DNA of 22,677 nucleotides from CAIXOZ01 sp046091285. Lineage in GTDB: Bacteria > Cyanobacteriota > Cyanobacteriia > PCC-6307 > Cyanobiaceae. This document shows, piece after piece, positions 1-8,651 of the stretch; position 1 is the stretch's first letter; every line of letters begins with the position of its first letter. The position numbers and the translations under genes were made by a program. Location of the stretch: positions 1 through 22,677 of the forward strand of contig JBJTBH010000008.1 in NCBI GenBank assembly GCA_046091285.1, given 5' to 3'. The notes beneath the pieces are model-generated. The model did no database searches, was not told the DNA's origin, and saw only the letters and a program-made list of their open reading frames with translations.

Positions 1-3000
1 CACGGGGGCCATCAACCTTGGCCCTGCCACCCTCGCGGATGGTGTCACGCTCACGGCAGGGAATGGTTCGGCCGCCACACCGATCAACCTGGCCGCTGTT
101 TCCGGCACTGCCGGTGGTGCCAGCTCCAATCTGACGTTCAAGACGAGTGGAGCTGTCCATGTGAGCGGTCCCGTCGGTACGGACATCGGGACCGTCACGA
201 TCACCAACAGCGGTGGCACCACGTTCGCTGGCAATGTGCAGATCAATACGCTCATCACCACGGCCAATCCCTATGCGATCAGTTTCACCGGCGCTGCGAA
301 CAGCATTGCGCAGAAGGTTGATTTCCTCAATTCCGGTACCGTCAGCTTCGGTGATGCTTCCGGAACGGATCTGTTCCTGTTGGATGGTGGCCTGGCCTTC
401 ACAGGTCATGCCCCCAGCGCCATTGGCGGCACGATTCGGACGTCGTCGGATGCCATCAACTTTGGCAGTGGTGGTGTGACGCTGCTGGCCAACAGCATCG
501 TCGACACCACGAACAATGGCGGTTCTGCCTCTGGCGCCAGCATCAATCTTGGGGGCACGATCACCGATGGAGTCGGCAGCTTCGGCCTTGATCTGAATGC
601 CGGTAGTGCTGGCAGTATTTATGCAACGGTCGCCGATGCAGCCGGTGCAATCACGATCAATCTGCTCAAGATCTCCAACGCCGCACCGAACAGTGCCATC
701 TTTGCCGGCAACGTTCAGGTGGACTCCCTAGTCACCACTGCAAATCCTTATTCCATCAGCTTCACTGGAGCGAATAACAGTTTCACGCAGAAGGTTGATT
801 TCCTCAACACTGGCACCGTCAGCCTCGGTGATGCTTCTGGATCCGATGTGTTCCTGTTCGACGGAGGCCTGGCCTTCAGCGGCGGGGCGGCCAGAAGCCT
901 TGGCGCCATTCTTCGGAGCTCCGCCGATGCGATTGACCTCGGTGCTGGTGCTACCACCCTGATCGGCAACACCAGCATCGATACCACCAATCAAGGAGGC
1001 AGCCCCACCGGTGCTGCCATCAGTCTGGCGAGCACAGTCAGCGGCAGTGCCTACAACCTCACCCTGAATGCTGGTAGCGCTGGGACGATCACCAGCAGCG
1101 GGGTGGATGCCGCCGGAGCGATCACGCTGAAAGATCTCACCATCAGCAATGCCTCCAGTGCCAGCTTCGCCGGGAATCTGACCCTCGATTCCCTGACCAC
1201 GACCGCCAGTCCCTATAGCCTCAGCCTCAGCGGCAGCAACAATCGTTTTGCACAGTTGGTGACCACACTCAACACCGGCATCCTGGCTCTTGGTGATAAC
1301 GGCAGCGATGTGTTTCTGTTTGACAATGGCCTCAACGCCAGTGGGAACAGTGAGGCCAGGCTGGCGGCCACGATTCGCAGCTCCGCTGATCCGATCAGTT
1401 TCAGCCCCGTTCCTGTGACCTTGACGGCGAGCAGCACCGTCGATGCCACCAATCAGGGTGGTAGTGCTGCCGGTGCGGCGATCACTTTCGGGGGCGCAGT
1501 CAATGGTACGGCTGGTGGTACGGCCGAGGGCCTGACGGTCCGTGGCGGCACTGGCAATGTGAGTTTCCAGGCGCCTGTTGGTAAGACGGCGGATCTTGGT
1601 GCGATCAGCCTCTACACCAGTGGTGAAACCCTTCTGAATTCCAGTGTGCGGGCCTTGAGTCTGTTCACCGATCAACCGGGCACGGCTGTGCTCAATGGCG
1701 ACATCACCACGTCCGGTGCTGCCGGCGCTCAGATCAATGAATGGACAATCAGCCTCCCATCCAGTCTGACGATTGATACGTCCCTTGGCAATGGTGTGGT
1801 GGCGTTGGGGGGATCTGGTGGCACGATTGATTCCAAAGCTGGTGAAACCAGTAATCTCACTATCAAGGCGGGTAGTGGCAATGTAACGCTGAGCAGCGTC
1901 GTCGGCAGCAAGCAGCGCCTGGGTGATCTTGCTGTGAACACCTCCGGTGCCACGTTATTTGATGCGGCGGTGACGGCGAAAAGTCTGATCACCGACCAGC
2001 CGGGTACAGCTGTTCTTAATGGCAGCGTTGATGTCAACGGACCGGGTGGGGTTCAGATCAATGAAGCGACGTTGGGCATCAATAACAATCTGGTGATCGC
2101 CAGTGCGGCGGGTCCGGTGGTCCTCGGAAGTGCTGGTGGCACGATCGATTCTCAGGCCGGCGAAGGTAATAACCTCACGATCAATGTCACCGGGAATCAT
2201 GACGTCACCATGAACGCCAGCATCGGCAGTAAGCAGCGCCTGGGCGATCTTGCTGTGAATACCGCTGGTGCAACGTTGTTCAATGCGGCGGTGACAGCGA
2301 AGAGTCTGATCACTGACCAGCCGGGTACTGCTGCCCTCGGTGGCAACGTCGATGTCACTGGCAAGGGCGGTGTTCAGATCAATGAATTGAATATTGGTCT
2401 CAACAATGATCTTGTGATCACCAGTGCTTCGGGGCCTGTCGTTCTCGGTGGTACCGGTGGAACCATTGATTCGGCAGTCGGTAAAACCAATGCCCTGACG
2501 ATCACGGCTGGAGCTGGTAATGATGTCACCCTCAATGCTGCTATCGGCGGTGGGCAGCGCCTGGGTGATATTGCGGTGAACACCGCTGGTGCCACCTTGT
2601 TCAACGCTGCGGTGAACGCGGCCAGTCTGATCACCGATCAGCCGGGGACTGCCGCCCTCAATGGCAATGTTAATGTCAATGGCAGTGGTGGCGTTCAGAT
2701 CAAGGAACTGAGGATCGGTATCGATTCGAATCTTGCAATCTCCAGCACTGCCGGCCCTGTGGTCCTCGGAAGTGCCGGTGGCACGATCGATTCGCAGGCC
2801 ACTGAAAACAACAATCTCACGATCACCGTTGGTAGCGCGAAGGATGTGACCCTCAATGCGGCCATCGGCAGTGGCAGTGCCCTGGGCGATCTTCTGGTCA
2901 ACACGGCTGGTGCAACTCGCTTCAACTCCACGATCACCGCTGCCAGCCTGTTCACTGATCAGCCGGGAACCGCCGCACTCGGTGGTGACATCACCCTGAC

Positions 3001-3691
3001 GGGTGCCGCCGGCGCTCAGATCAATGAAGCTTCTGTGATCATCCAAGGGCCTGTGACAATCAACACCACGGCTGGGAACGGTCAGGTTCGGTTTGCAGGT
3101 GCTGTCGATTCAAAGACCGGGACGAGCACGATCCTGACGGTGCGTTCGGGCACGGGGCCGATCACCTTTGCTGGCCCGGTCGGTAGCACGACGAAGCTTA
3201 ATCATCTGAATCTTTATGGCGGTGACATTAATATCAATGCCAAGACAGAGGCCTGGAATGTGGCGATGCAAGGGAATAACCTTAACTTCAATGCCGATAT
3301 CATCAGCCCTGGCTATGGCACTCCGGGCGTTGCCTATGGCTATCATGATTTCCAGGGTGCCATCAGGCTCACGCGTCCAGTCACGATTCAGGGCAACATC
3401 GGCACGATCAACGGCATCCGTGTGTTCACGGGGACGGAAACCATCGACGGCTTCACCCTGTCGCGTTTCTATAACGGTGATGCGCCCAGGCCGAATCTTC
3501 CGGATCCGCCGAGCCTTCTGAATTATCAGCTCGGTGAGAACCAGTCCACCGGCAGTCTTCCGGCTGTTCCTTCGTTGACGGTACCGCCGGTTGGGCTTCG
3601 GGCCCTGACAGCGGCGGATGCCAAGGTCTGCCTCACGATCGATAACACCCGCAATCTCGAAGGTTGCCCCCGGCCGCAGGTCAGCCAGTAG
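1..3691 (+). CDS. Giant repeat-containing adhesin-like surface protein, 3' part (N-terminus outside window)
   Basis: The frame is open from base 2 without a stop, so this is the C-terminal ~1,229 residues of a longer protein; the GTG at 161 is an internal codon, not a credible start. The sequence is rich in Gly, Ala, Thr, Ser, Asn and Asp and poor in Cys and charged residues, with alternating short hydrophobic strands, as in beta-helical or filamentous-haemagglutinin-like adhesins. Two repeat classes follow each other: about three units of 154-159 residues, then five units of 107-108 residues marked by the motif TDQPGTA. A non-repeated tail of about 150 residues follows, with a proline-rich stretch and two cysteines close to the end. 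I see no LPXTG, autotransporter barrel or other known anchor. A secreted or surface-attached role is inferred from composition and repeats only. The signal peptide, if any, is outside the window. Confidence 0.85.
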   Translation, partial: TGAINLGPATLADGVTLTAGNGSAATPINLAAVSGTAGGASSNLTFKTSGAVHVSGPVGTDIGTVTITNSGGTTFAGNVQINTLITTANPYAISFTGAANSIAQKVDFLNSGTVSFGDASGTDLFLLDGGLAFTGHAPSAIGGTIRTSSDAINFGSGGVTLLANSIVDTTNNGGSASGASINLGGTITDGVGSFGLDLNAGSAGSIYATVADAAGAITINLLKISNAAPNSAIFAGNVQVDSLVTTANPYSISFTGANNSFTQKVDFLNTGTVSLGDASGSDVFLFDGGLAFSGGAARSLGAILRSSADAIDLGAGATTLIGNTSIDTTNQGGSPTGAAISLASTVSGSAYNLTLNAGSAGTITSSGVDAAGAITLKDLTISNASSASFAGNLTLDSLTTTASPYSLSLSGSNNRFAQLVTTLNTGILALGDNGSDVFLFDNGLNASGNSEARLAATIRSSADPISFSPVPVTLTASSTVDATNQGGSAAGAAITFGGAVNGTAGGTAEGLTVRGGTGNVSFQAPVGKTADLGAISLYTSGETLLNSSVRALSLFTDQPGTAVLNGDITTSGAAGAQINEWTISLPSSLTIDTSLGNGVVALGGSGGTIDSKAGETSNLTIKAGSGNVTLSSVVGSKQRLGDLAVNTSGATLFDAAVTAKSLITDQPGTAVLNGSVDVNGPGGVQINEATLGINNNLVIASAAGPVVLGSAGGTIDSQAGEGNNLTINVTGNHDVTMNASIGSKQRLGDLAVNTAGATLFNAAVTAKSLITDQPGTAALGGNVDVTGKGGVQINELNIGLNNDLVITSASGPVVLGGTGGTIDSAVGKTNALTITAGAGNDVTLNAAIGGGQRLGDIAVNTAGATLFNAAVNAASLITDQPGTAALNGNVNVNGSGGVQIKELRIGIDSNLAISSTAGPVVLGSAGGTIDSQATENNNLTITVGSAKDVTLNAAIGSGSALGDLLVNTAGATRFNSTITAASLFTDQPGTAALGGDITLTGAAGAQINEASVIIQGPVTINTTAGNGQVRFAGAVDSKTGTSTILTVRSGTGPITFAGPVGSTTKLNHLNLYGGDININAKTEAWNVAMQGNNLNFNADIISPGYGTPGVAYGYHDFQGAIRLTRPVTIQGNIGTINGIRVFTGTETIDGFTLSRFYNGDAPRPNLPDPPSLLNYQLGENQSTGSLPAVPSLTVPPVGLRALTAADAKVCLTIDNTRNLEGCPRPQVSQ
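257..1494 (+). repeat. Type A protein-coding repeats (about 3 units of 154-159 codons)
   Basis: The motif TTANPY / TTANPY / TTASPY starts at 257, 734 and 1196, giving periods of 477 and 462 bp (159 and 154 codons). Each unit continues with an S-F/L-T/S-G segment, a DVFLFD-like strand, an IRSSAD-like strand and ends near a T-NQGGS-like turn. The third unit is the most diverged and marks the transition to the type B repeats. Confidence 0.8.
1595..3213 (+). repeat. Type B protein-coding repeats (5 units of 107-108 codons)
   Basis: The TDQPGTA codons start at 1667, 1991, 2312, 2633 and 2954, so the period is 324, 321, 321 and 321 bp. Units share LGDLAVNT, LITDQPGTA, GGVQINE, GPVVLG and GGTIDS motifs. 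Units 2 to 4 are closest at DNA level, for example around 1909 and 2230, which suggests duplication or gene conversion within the array. The first and last units are more diverged, as expected for array edges. Confidence 0.85.
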
Positions 3692-3839
3692 CGGGATGGA
3701 GGGGTGTAAGCCCCAGCCGGATGAAGGGGTGGCAGCTCCCCATCTTCGGTTGCGAGTGTTCCCCGCGATCGACCCCAGCCATCCGGTTCAGCCATCGCCA
3801 AGAGCGATCGTCTCGGGTGATGCCTCTGACGTGGACCTC

Positions 3840-3857
3840 GGCGCTCTTCTGAGCGCC
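3840..3857 (+). terminator. Hairpin terminator after the adhesin gene
   Basis: A perfect 7-bp GC-rich stem (GGCGCTC / GAGCGCC) with a TTCT loop is followed on the + strand by the T-rich tract TGGCGTTGTTTGTTG. It lies 149 bp after the adhesin stop and 27 bp beyond the flv1 stop on the other strand. The T-rich side favours termination of + strand transcription; on the - strand there is no U-tract, so for flv1 it would act as a 3' stabilising stem at most. The remaining 3692-3839 stretch holds nothing else I can identify. Confidence 0.6.
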
Positions 3858-3883
3858 TGGCGTTGTTTGTTGCGGCTGTGTTG

Positions 3884-5776
3884 TCAGTAATTGCCGCCAC
3901 TGCGGCGTTGATGCACCGCCGTGGTCGCGGCACCATCCAGCAGCGCCCCGGCCACGGCTTCGGCATAGACCAGCCAGTGGTCACCGCATTCCATCCGCTG
4001 CCTGACGCGGCAGTCCAGCCAGGCCAGCGCCTCCGGCAGCACCGGTTGCCCGGAATCATTCAGATCAAGATTCAGTCCGGCGAAACGATCGGCTCCCGGG
4101 GCGAAAGGTTGCAGAAACTGCTTCATCGGTCCTGTCTCCCTCCCTGCCGCCAGCACATTCAGCGCAAAGGCATCCCCCACATGCAGCAGGGCTTCCACGG
4201 CACGGTCCTTGGCCACGGCCACCGTCAGGCCCGGTGGGCTGAAACTGGCCTGGCTCACCCAGCTGGCCACCATGGCGCCGCTCAGCCGGCTTTCCCCGCT
4301 GCCCTTGACGGTCGTGACGACACACAGGGATCCCACCACCCGCCCGAGGGCCTGGACGGCTGGATTGCTGAGGCTTTCCTTCAGGCCGCCACCGCTGCTC
4401 CGACGTTGCTGTCGTCGCTGATCGGCGAGCAGGCTCCGCCCAAGGGCCGTGCCCGTTTCCTCGCAGGTCTTGAGGGTGGTGGCATCCGGGCTGAACTTGA
4501 CCTTGATCGTCTCGAAGGCGAAACGAAAGCCGCCATCCCGCAGCTTGCTCTCCAGCAGATCCAGGGCTTCGCCACTCCAGCCGAAGCTGCCGAACACCCC
4601 CACCGGTCTGGCGCGATCTCCCTCCGCCAGCAGCGTGCCCAGGGCTGAGACGATCGGGGTCGGGGCATGCCCTCCGAGGGTGGGGGAACCGATCAGCACC
4701 GCATCGCAGCTTCGGATCGCCTGCAGCAGTTTTTCGGCGGCTGTGAATTCACAGTTGATGCTCTCGACACGAACGCCCGTGCGCGCCACCCCCTGGGCCA
4801 GGGCATCGGCGATGGCGGCCGTGTTGCCGTAGGCACTGGCGAACAGCAGCGCCACCGAGAGCTTCGCCCGGCCCTGGGCCTCCCCCCAGCGGCGATAGTC
4901 GCTGAGCAGGCTGCGCCAGCTTTCGCTGATGGCGGGCCCATGGCCTGGAGCGATGCAGCGGATCGGCAGGTCATCGAGGCGATTGAGCAGAACCTCCACC
5001 TGGCGGGCCATCGGCGCCATCAGGCAGTCGTAGAAAAACCGCCTGTCCTCTTCGGTGCTGTTGCGGTTGGCTTCTGCCCAGGTCCTGTCACACAGGTGGG
5101 CAGCAAAGAATTTGCCGCTCATCAGCAGACCCGTGCGCTCCTCGAAGGCGATCAGTCCACCGGGCCAGCGTGGCGTCGGGCTCGGATACAGACACAGCCG
5201 GTAGCCATGGGCCAGGGACCGGCAGCCTTCCTGTTTCACCACATCGATCGGTGGCAGCGGTGGCAGGGTCGCTCCCGGTGCCGTGCCCTGCTCCTCCGGA
5301 CCGCTCGGGCGTCGTTGGTTCCATAGATCCTCCAGCAGTCGTGCACCCGCATTCGAGGCCACCAGCATCAGCGCCGGCCAATGTGCGGCCAGACGCCGCA
5401 GCAGCGCCACCCGGTTGGGGTTGACATGCCCGACGATCACCTTCAGTTCCGCATCAGCCGGCACTAGGGCACTCAGCTGCTCCAGATAGGCCTCGGCGAA
5501 GGAGTCTCCCGGTGGATGCACCAGCACCGGCGGCATGACGTGACCGGATGCGCTGGTGCCGCCCTCAAACAGGAAGCTGTTGGCGCTGGTCCCGCGCTCC
5601 AGGCCGTATTCGACCTCGAAGCGCAGACGCCGTGGGCTCAGTCCCCGCAGGCAGAGCAGCCCGGGATCGAGCGGGATCCGGATCACGGTCCGTTCGGCTC
5701 CGGACAGGCGGTCTTCCGCCTGGATATCGGCGCCTTCCGCGCTGGATCCCGATGGTGCGTCGCTGCTGTTGGTCAT
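3884..5776 (-). CDS. flv1: Flavodiiron protein Flv1 (class with degenerate diiron site)
   Basis: A 630-residue protein with the three-part cyanobacterial flavodiiron layout: metallo-beta-lactamase-like core (about 30-300), flavodoxin domain (about 305-455, with the FASAYGNT loop) and a C-terminal NAD(P)H:flavin reductase-like domain (about 475-625). In known systems Flv1 works with Flv3 to reduce O2 to water downstream of photosystem I and protects PSI in fluctuating light. The diiron ligand positions are replaced: the HxExDH motif reads HVNPNR at 117-122, the next His position is Arg203 (PRWPG), the Asp position is Lys222, and only His278 (GHGP) remains. This basic-residue pattern is the hallmark of the Flv1 type rather than Flv3. 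The start ATG (5774-5776) overlaps the flv3 stop by one base, pointing to translational coupling. The low-complexity first ~25 residues are probably disordered. The name rests on domain order and ligand pattern, not on a database match. Confidence 0.9.
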   Translation of the reverse strand: MTNSSDAPSGSSAEGADIQAEDRLSGAERTVIRIPLDPGLLCLRGLSPRRLRFEVEYGLERGTSANSFLFEGGTSASGHVMPPVLVHPPGDSFAEAYLEQLSALVPADAELKVIVGHVNPNRVALLRRLAAHWPALMLVASNAGARLLEDLWNQRRPSGPEEQGTAPGATLPPLPPIDVVKQEGCRSLAHGYRLCLYPSPTPRWPGGLIAFEERTGLLMSGKFFAAHLCDRTWAEANRNSTEEDRRFFYDCLMAPMARQVEVLLNRLDDLPIRCIAPGHGPAISESWRSLLSDYRRWGEAQGRAKLSVALLFASAYGNTAAIADALAQGVARTGVRVESINCEFTAAEKLLQAIRSCDAVLIGSPTLGGHAPTPIVSALGTLLAEGDRARPVGVFGSFGWSGEALDLLESKLRDGGFRFAFETIKVKFSPDATTLKTCEETGTALGRSLLADQRRQQRRSSGGGLKESLSNPAVQALGRVVGSLCVVTTVKGSGESRLSGAMVASWVSQASFSPPGLTVAVAKDRAVEALLHVGDAFALNVLAAGRETGPMKQFLQPFAPGADRFAGLNLDLNDSGQPVLPEALAWLDCRVRQRMECGDHWLVYAEAVAGALLDGAATTAVHQRRSGGNY

Positions 5777-5778
5777 CA
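5774..5778 (-). promoter_or_regulatory. TGATG stop-start overlap coupling flv3 to flv1
   Basis: Read on the - strand, the flv3 stop TGA and flv1 start ATG share the A at 5776. A GGGGA purine tract lies just inside the end of flv3 and could act as a ribosome binding site for re-initiation. Such overlaps normally keep two subunits in fixed ratio, which fits a Flv1/Flv3 heteromer. Confidence 0.75.
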
Positions 5779-7524
5779 GTAATGGTTCCCCACTTTGCGG
5801 TGATGGACGGCGGTGTTGGCCTCGGTATCCGACACGTTGCCCTGTTCGACCTCGGCATAAATGATCCAGTGGTCAGGACCCTCCAGGCGCTGCACCACCC
5901 GACAGCCGAGAAAGGCCAGGGCATCCCCCAGCACCGGGCCTCCACTGGCCACACCGTCAAGCACATGAATGCCGGCGAAACGGTCGGCGCCGGGTGGGAA
6001 TCGCTTGAGAAAATGGCGCAGCAGGGGCTGGTGATTGTCCTCCCTCAGGACGTTGATCACGAAGCGATCACCCACCTGCAGCAGCGCCTCGATCGCCCGG
6101 TCCTTGGCTACGGCCACCGTCAGTCCCGGCGGCTCGAAACTGGCCTGGGCCACCCAGCTGGCCACCAGCGCCGAGGCGCGCTCCTCCTGGCGGGCGGTCA
6201 CCACATACAAGCCCCCGGACAGGCGCCCCAGGGCCTTGTCGAGGTCGCCATCGAGGGATTTCATCGCCGCGATGGTCCTGGCGCGACCGAGCAGCTGGCC
6301 AAGGTCGGTGCCGGCTTCTTCACAACGCTGGTAGTCGTTGCCATCCGGCACCTGGCGGATGCGCAGCGGTTCGAAGGCCTCCTTCTGCCCGAGGCTGCGC
6401 AGCTGGCTGGCGACGGTGTCAATCGGCTCGTCATTGCCTCCGAAGGCGTCATAGGTGCCCACCCATTGCCTGGGCTGGAGGGCGGCCAGCAGGGTGCCGA
6501 TCGAGGTCTGGAGGTCGGCGTCGGCACTGGACGGCCATGTGGGCACCACCACGGCGCTCGCTTCACCCACCAGGGCACTCAGTTCCTGGGCATCGGTGGC
6601 ACGCAGATCCACCAGTTGCACCTGAACATCGGCCTTGCCGATGCCGCGCGCAATCGCCTGGCTGATGCGGTCGCAGAAGCCGTACTGGCTGACGTAACAG
6701 ACGGCTGCATAGGACTCGCCCTTGCTGCGGCCCTCACTCCACTCGCGATAGTCCGACAGCCAGAGACCGAGGTGATGGCGCAGCAGCGGCCCATGGCCGA
6801 CCGCGATCGTGTTGATCGCCGGCAGGGCATCCATGCGCTTCATCGCCTGCAGCACGCTGCGGGCGTTCGGTCCCATCAGACAGTCGTAGTAAAAACGGAA
6901 GTCCGGGGCGATGGCGCCGGGGTCCACGTCGAAGATGTCCTCGGAGCAGTAATGCAGGCCGAAGGCATCACACGTGTAAAGAATGCCGGTGCCGTGGTCG
7001 AACGAGAAGATCGTGTCCGGCCAGTGCAGATTGGGAGCACTGAGGAATTCGAAGCGGTGGCTGACGCCGCTGTCCGGGTTGGTGCCGAGATCGAGTTCCT
7101 CGCCACTTTTCACGGCACGGCTTCTGAACGGCCGGTGCACCTGATTCTCGAGGAACTGAATCGCCACCTTGGAGGCCACGATCTCGATGTCGGGGTTGAG
7201 ATCGAGCAGGTGCCCGATCAGGCCGGAATGATCCGGTTCGGTGTGCGACACGATCAGGTGATCGATCGCTTTCGGGTCGATCTGCCCCTGCAGCAGCGGC
7301 AGCCAGGTGCTTTCGAATTTCAGATGGCTGCTGTCGATCAGGGCGGTGCGGGCGCCGCGCACCAGGAAGGCGTTGTAGGTGGTGCCGTTGCGGAGGCCGA
7401 ATTCAATGTCGAAACGGCTGCGATCCCAGTCGAGAGAACGCAGTGTGATGGTGTCAGCCGCGATGGTTTCGCACTGCAACGACAGGCGAGCGGTGGTGGC
7501 GGGGGCGGTGGCTGAGGCGCTCAT
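5776..7524 (-). CDS. flv3: Flavodiiron protein Flv3 (canonical diiron site)
   Basis: A 582-residue flavodiiron protein with the same three-domain layout as its downstream neighbour but with a complete iron site: SHTEPDHSG at 93-101 (His94, Glu96, Asp98, His99), His167 in LHWPD, Asp186 in CDAFG and His244 in GHGP. The flavodoxin domain begins near 272 and the flavin-reductase domain near 430. Full ligands next to a degenerate partner identify the Flv3 half of the Flv1/Flv3 couple, which diverts electrons from the acceptor side of photosystem I to oxygen without making reactive oxygen species. The ATG at 7524 gives the usual length, with the conserved region starting about 20 residues in. No clear Shine-Dalgarno sequence is visible upstream. 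It is 69 bp downstream of the SWIM gene on the same strand, so one transcript may carry all three. Confidence 0.92.
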   Translation of the reverse strand: MSASATAPATTARLSLQCETIAADTITLRSLDWDRSRFDIEFGLRNGTTYNAFLVRGARTALIDSSHLKFESTWLPLLQGQIDPKAIDHLIVSHTEPDHSGLIGHLLDLNPDIEIVASKVAIQFLENQVHRPFRSRAVKSGEELDLGTNPDSGVSHRFEFLSAPNLHWPDTIFSFDHGTGILYTCDAFGLHYCSEDIFDVDPGAIAPDFRFYYDCLMGPNARSVLQAMKRMDALPAINTIAVGHGPLLRHHLGLWLSDYREWSEGRSKGESYAAVCYVSQYGFCDRISQAIARGIGKADVQVQLVDLRATDAQELSALVGEASAVVVPTWPSSADADLQTSIGTLLAALQPRQWVGTYDAFGGNDEPIDTVASQLRSLGQKEAFEPLRIRQVPDGNDYQRCEEAGTDLGQLLGRARTIAAMKSLDGDLDKALGRLSGGLYVVTARQEERASALVASWVAQASFEPPGLTVAVAKDRAIEALLQVGDRFVINVLREDNHQPLLRHFLKRFPPGADRFAGIHVLDGVASGGPVLGDALAFLGCRVVQRLEGPDHWIIYAEVEQGNVSDTEANTAVHHRKVGNHY

Positions 7525-7593
7525 CGCTCCGATCGCAAACGGTCCATGACTGTAGGCAGGGTCCCGGACCAGCGGGTTTTCAGGGCCGTGCCT

Positions 7594-8526
7594 TCACCCG
7601 TCGCCTCCCTCCTTCGGGTCGTCGTCCGGGCTGCCTTCGCTGCCCATCGCCAGGGCCATTGCCCGCAGGGCCTCACGCTGGCCATGGGCCTTGAGCTGAC
7701 TGAGGAAACGCCCGCGGGCGTCCGGAAAGCGTGGCTCCTCGGCCAGGGGCAGATCGCCGGCGCCATCGAGGGCCGAGTCTCCCTCCAGAGCCGGCGTGAT
7801 CACCACCAGTTCCGGATCGAGTGGCGCGCTGTACTGCCACCAGCGGCTCGGGTCTGCCAGGGCCGGATGCAGCGGCTGCGGGGTGACCGCCACGGGCGGC
7901 GGCGGTGTTTCCAGGCTGGCGGCCCGATCTGCCAGTTCCTGCCGGCGTCTGATCGCAAGATCAGCCAGCAGTTGCAGACGCGTGCGGCCCCGCAACTGGA
8001 AGAGCACGAAGGGGTCCTCGCTGAAGCGATCCCCCATCAGGTAATACACGGCACTGATGTGCTTGCAGAGATTGCCTTTGCCGTTCTTGTTGTCCAGACA
8101 GGTGCATTCGCTGCGCACTTCCTGGAGCTTGAAGGGGAAGAGGCGCCGACCGCTGGCGGCAAAGGCCCGTTCGATGTCGTTGGGCATGATCCCAGCCAGC
8201 AACTGGGCCGACCAGCGGGCCTTCTGGCTGAGGGCTTCCAGCACGAAGCCCCAGTCCTCATCGTTGAGGACATCCAGCCAGATCTTCACCTTGTACGGAT
8301 CGCTCTCGGATCCCTGCACCCGGGCATGCACACGTCGACCCTCGAAGCGGATCGAGGTCACATTCCCTTCTCTGGCATAGGTCCAGGCCCGCTCCAGCCG
8401 CTTCTTGAAGCGGTAGGTGTTGATCAGCTCCATCCACTGCTCCACCCACCAGGGTTGCTGACCCAGGCCCTGCTGACCCAGTTGGGTGGTGATGGCGTTG
8501 GGGCTGCCGGGGTTGCTGATGGTCAC
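7594..8526 (-). CDS. SWIM zinc-finger domain protein
   Basis: A 310-residue protein with a SWIM-type zinc finger, CxCx10CxH, at Cys141, Cys143, Cys154 and His156. It is preceded by a conserved N-terminal region rich in Trp and basic residues (QQPWWVEQW near 23-31, then FKKRLERAW), and followed by a basic helix and a Pro-rich, probably disordered tail with acidic end. SWIM fingers bind DNA or protein and in bacteria are often encoded near SNF2-family helicases, as here (SNF2 gene at 10003-13146). The start is GTG at 8524-8526; the only upstream in-frame codons run into a TAA at 8542-8544, so no longer protein is possible. It may head a transcript continuing into flv3. No biochemical role can be assigned beyond a presumed nucleic-acid link. 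Confidence 0.85.
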   Translation of the reverse strand: MTISNPGSPNAITTQLGQQGLGQQPWWVEQWMELINTYRFKKRLERAWTYAREGNVTSIRFEGRRVHARVQGSESDPYKVKIWLDVLNDEDWGFVLEALSQKARWSAQLLAGIMPNDIERAFAASGRRLFPFKLQEVRSECTCLDNKNGKGNLCKHISAVYYLMGDRFSEDPFVLFQLRGRTRLQLLADLAIRRRQELADRAASLETPPPPVAVTPQPLHPALADPSRWWQYSAPLDPELVVITPALEGDSALDGAGDLPLAEEPRFPDARGRFLSQLKAHGQREALRAMALAMGSEGSPDDDPKEGGDG

Positions 8527-8651
8527 GGGCCACCAATGGCGTTACGTCAAGTATCCCGCTCCAGCACCTCCCCCCAGCGGATTTCTCTGCTGGTGCGGGA
8601 TGTCTTGCAACGGTTTTCACACCCTTGGGGGGTCCTTCTGGCGTTCTTGCC
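8527..8651. promoter_or_regulatory. Divergent intergenic region between the SWIM gene and the pentapeptide-repeat gene
   Basis: This 125-bp spacer must carry the start signals for the leftward SWIM-flv3-flv1 group and for the rightward pentapeptide-repeat gene. I could not pick out a convincing -10/-35 pair for either direction. A frame open upstream of the rightward gene begins with TTG at 8625, only nine codons before the preferred ATG. Confidence 0.4.

Noticed and set aside
161..163. GTG at 161 as the start of the adhesin gene
   Set aside because: The frame is open upstream to the window edge and the upstream codons have the same repeat-like composition.
1955..3046. A 363-codon frame on the - strand inside the adhesin repeats
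   Set aside because: It follows the 321-bp repeat period of the sense gene and simply mirrors the repeats.
257..3213. CRISPR-like regularly spaced repeats
   Set aside because: The periods are 321-477 bp, multiples of three, and lie inside one continuous coding frame; there is no repeat-spacer pattern or cas gene.
5548..7515. A 655-codon open frame on the + strand antisense to flv3 and the start of flv1
   Set aside because: flv3 and flv1 on the opposite strand have complete family motifs; long antisense frames are expected in GC-rich coding DNA and this translation has no recognisable domain.
8625..8651. TTG at 8625 as the pentapeptide-repeat gene start
   Set aside because: It would put a Gly/Pro-rich nonapeptide before the signal-like segment; the ATG at 8652 fits better.
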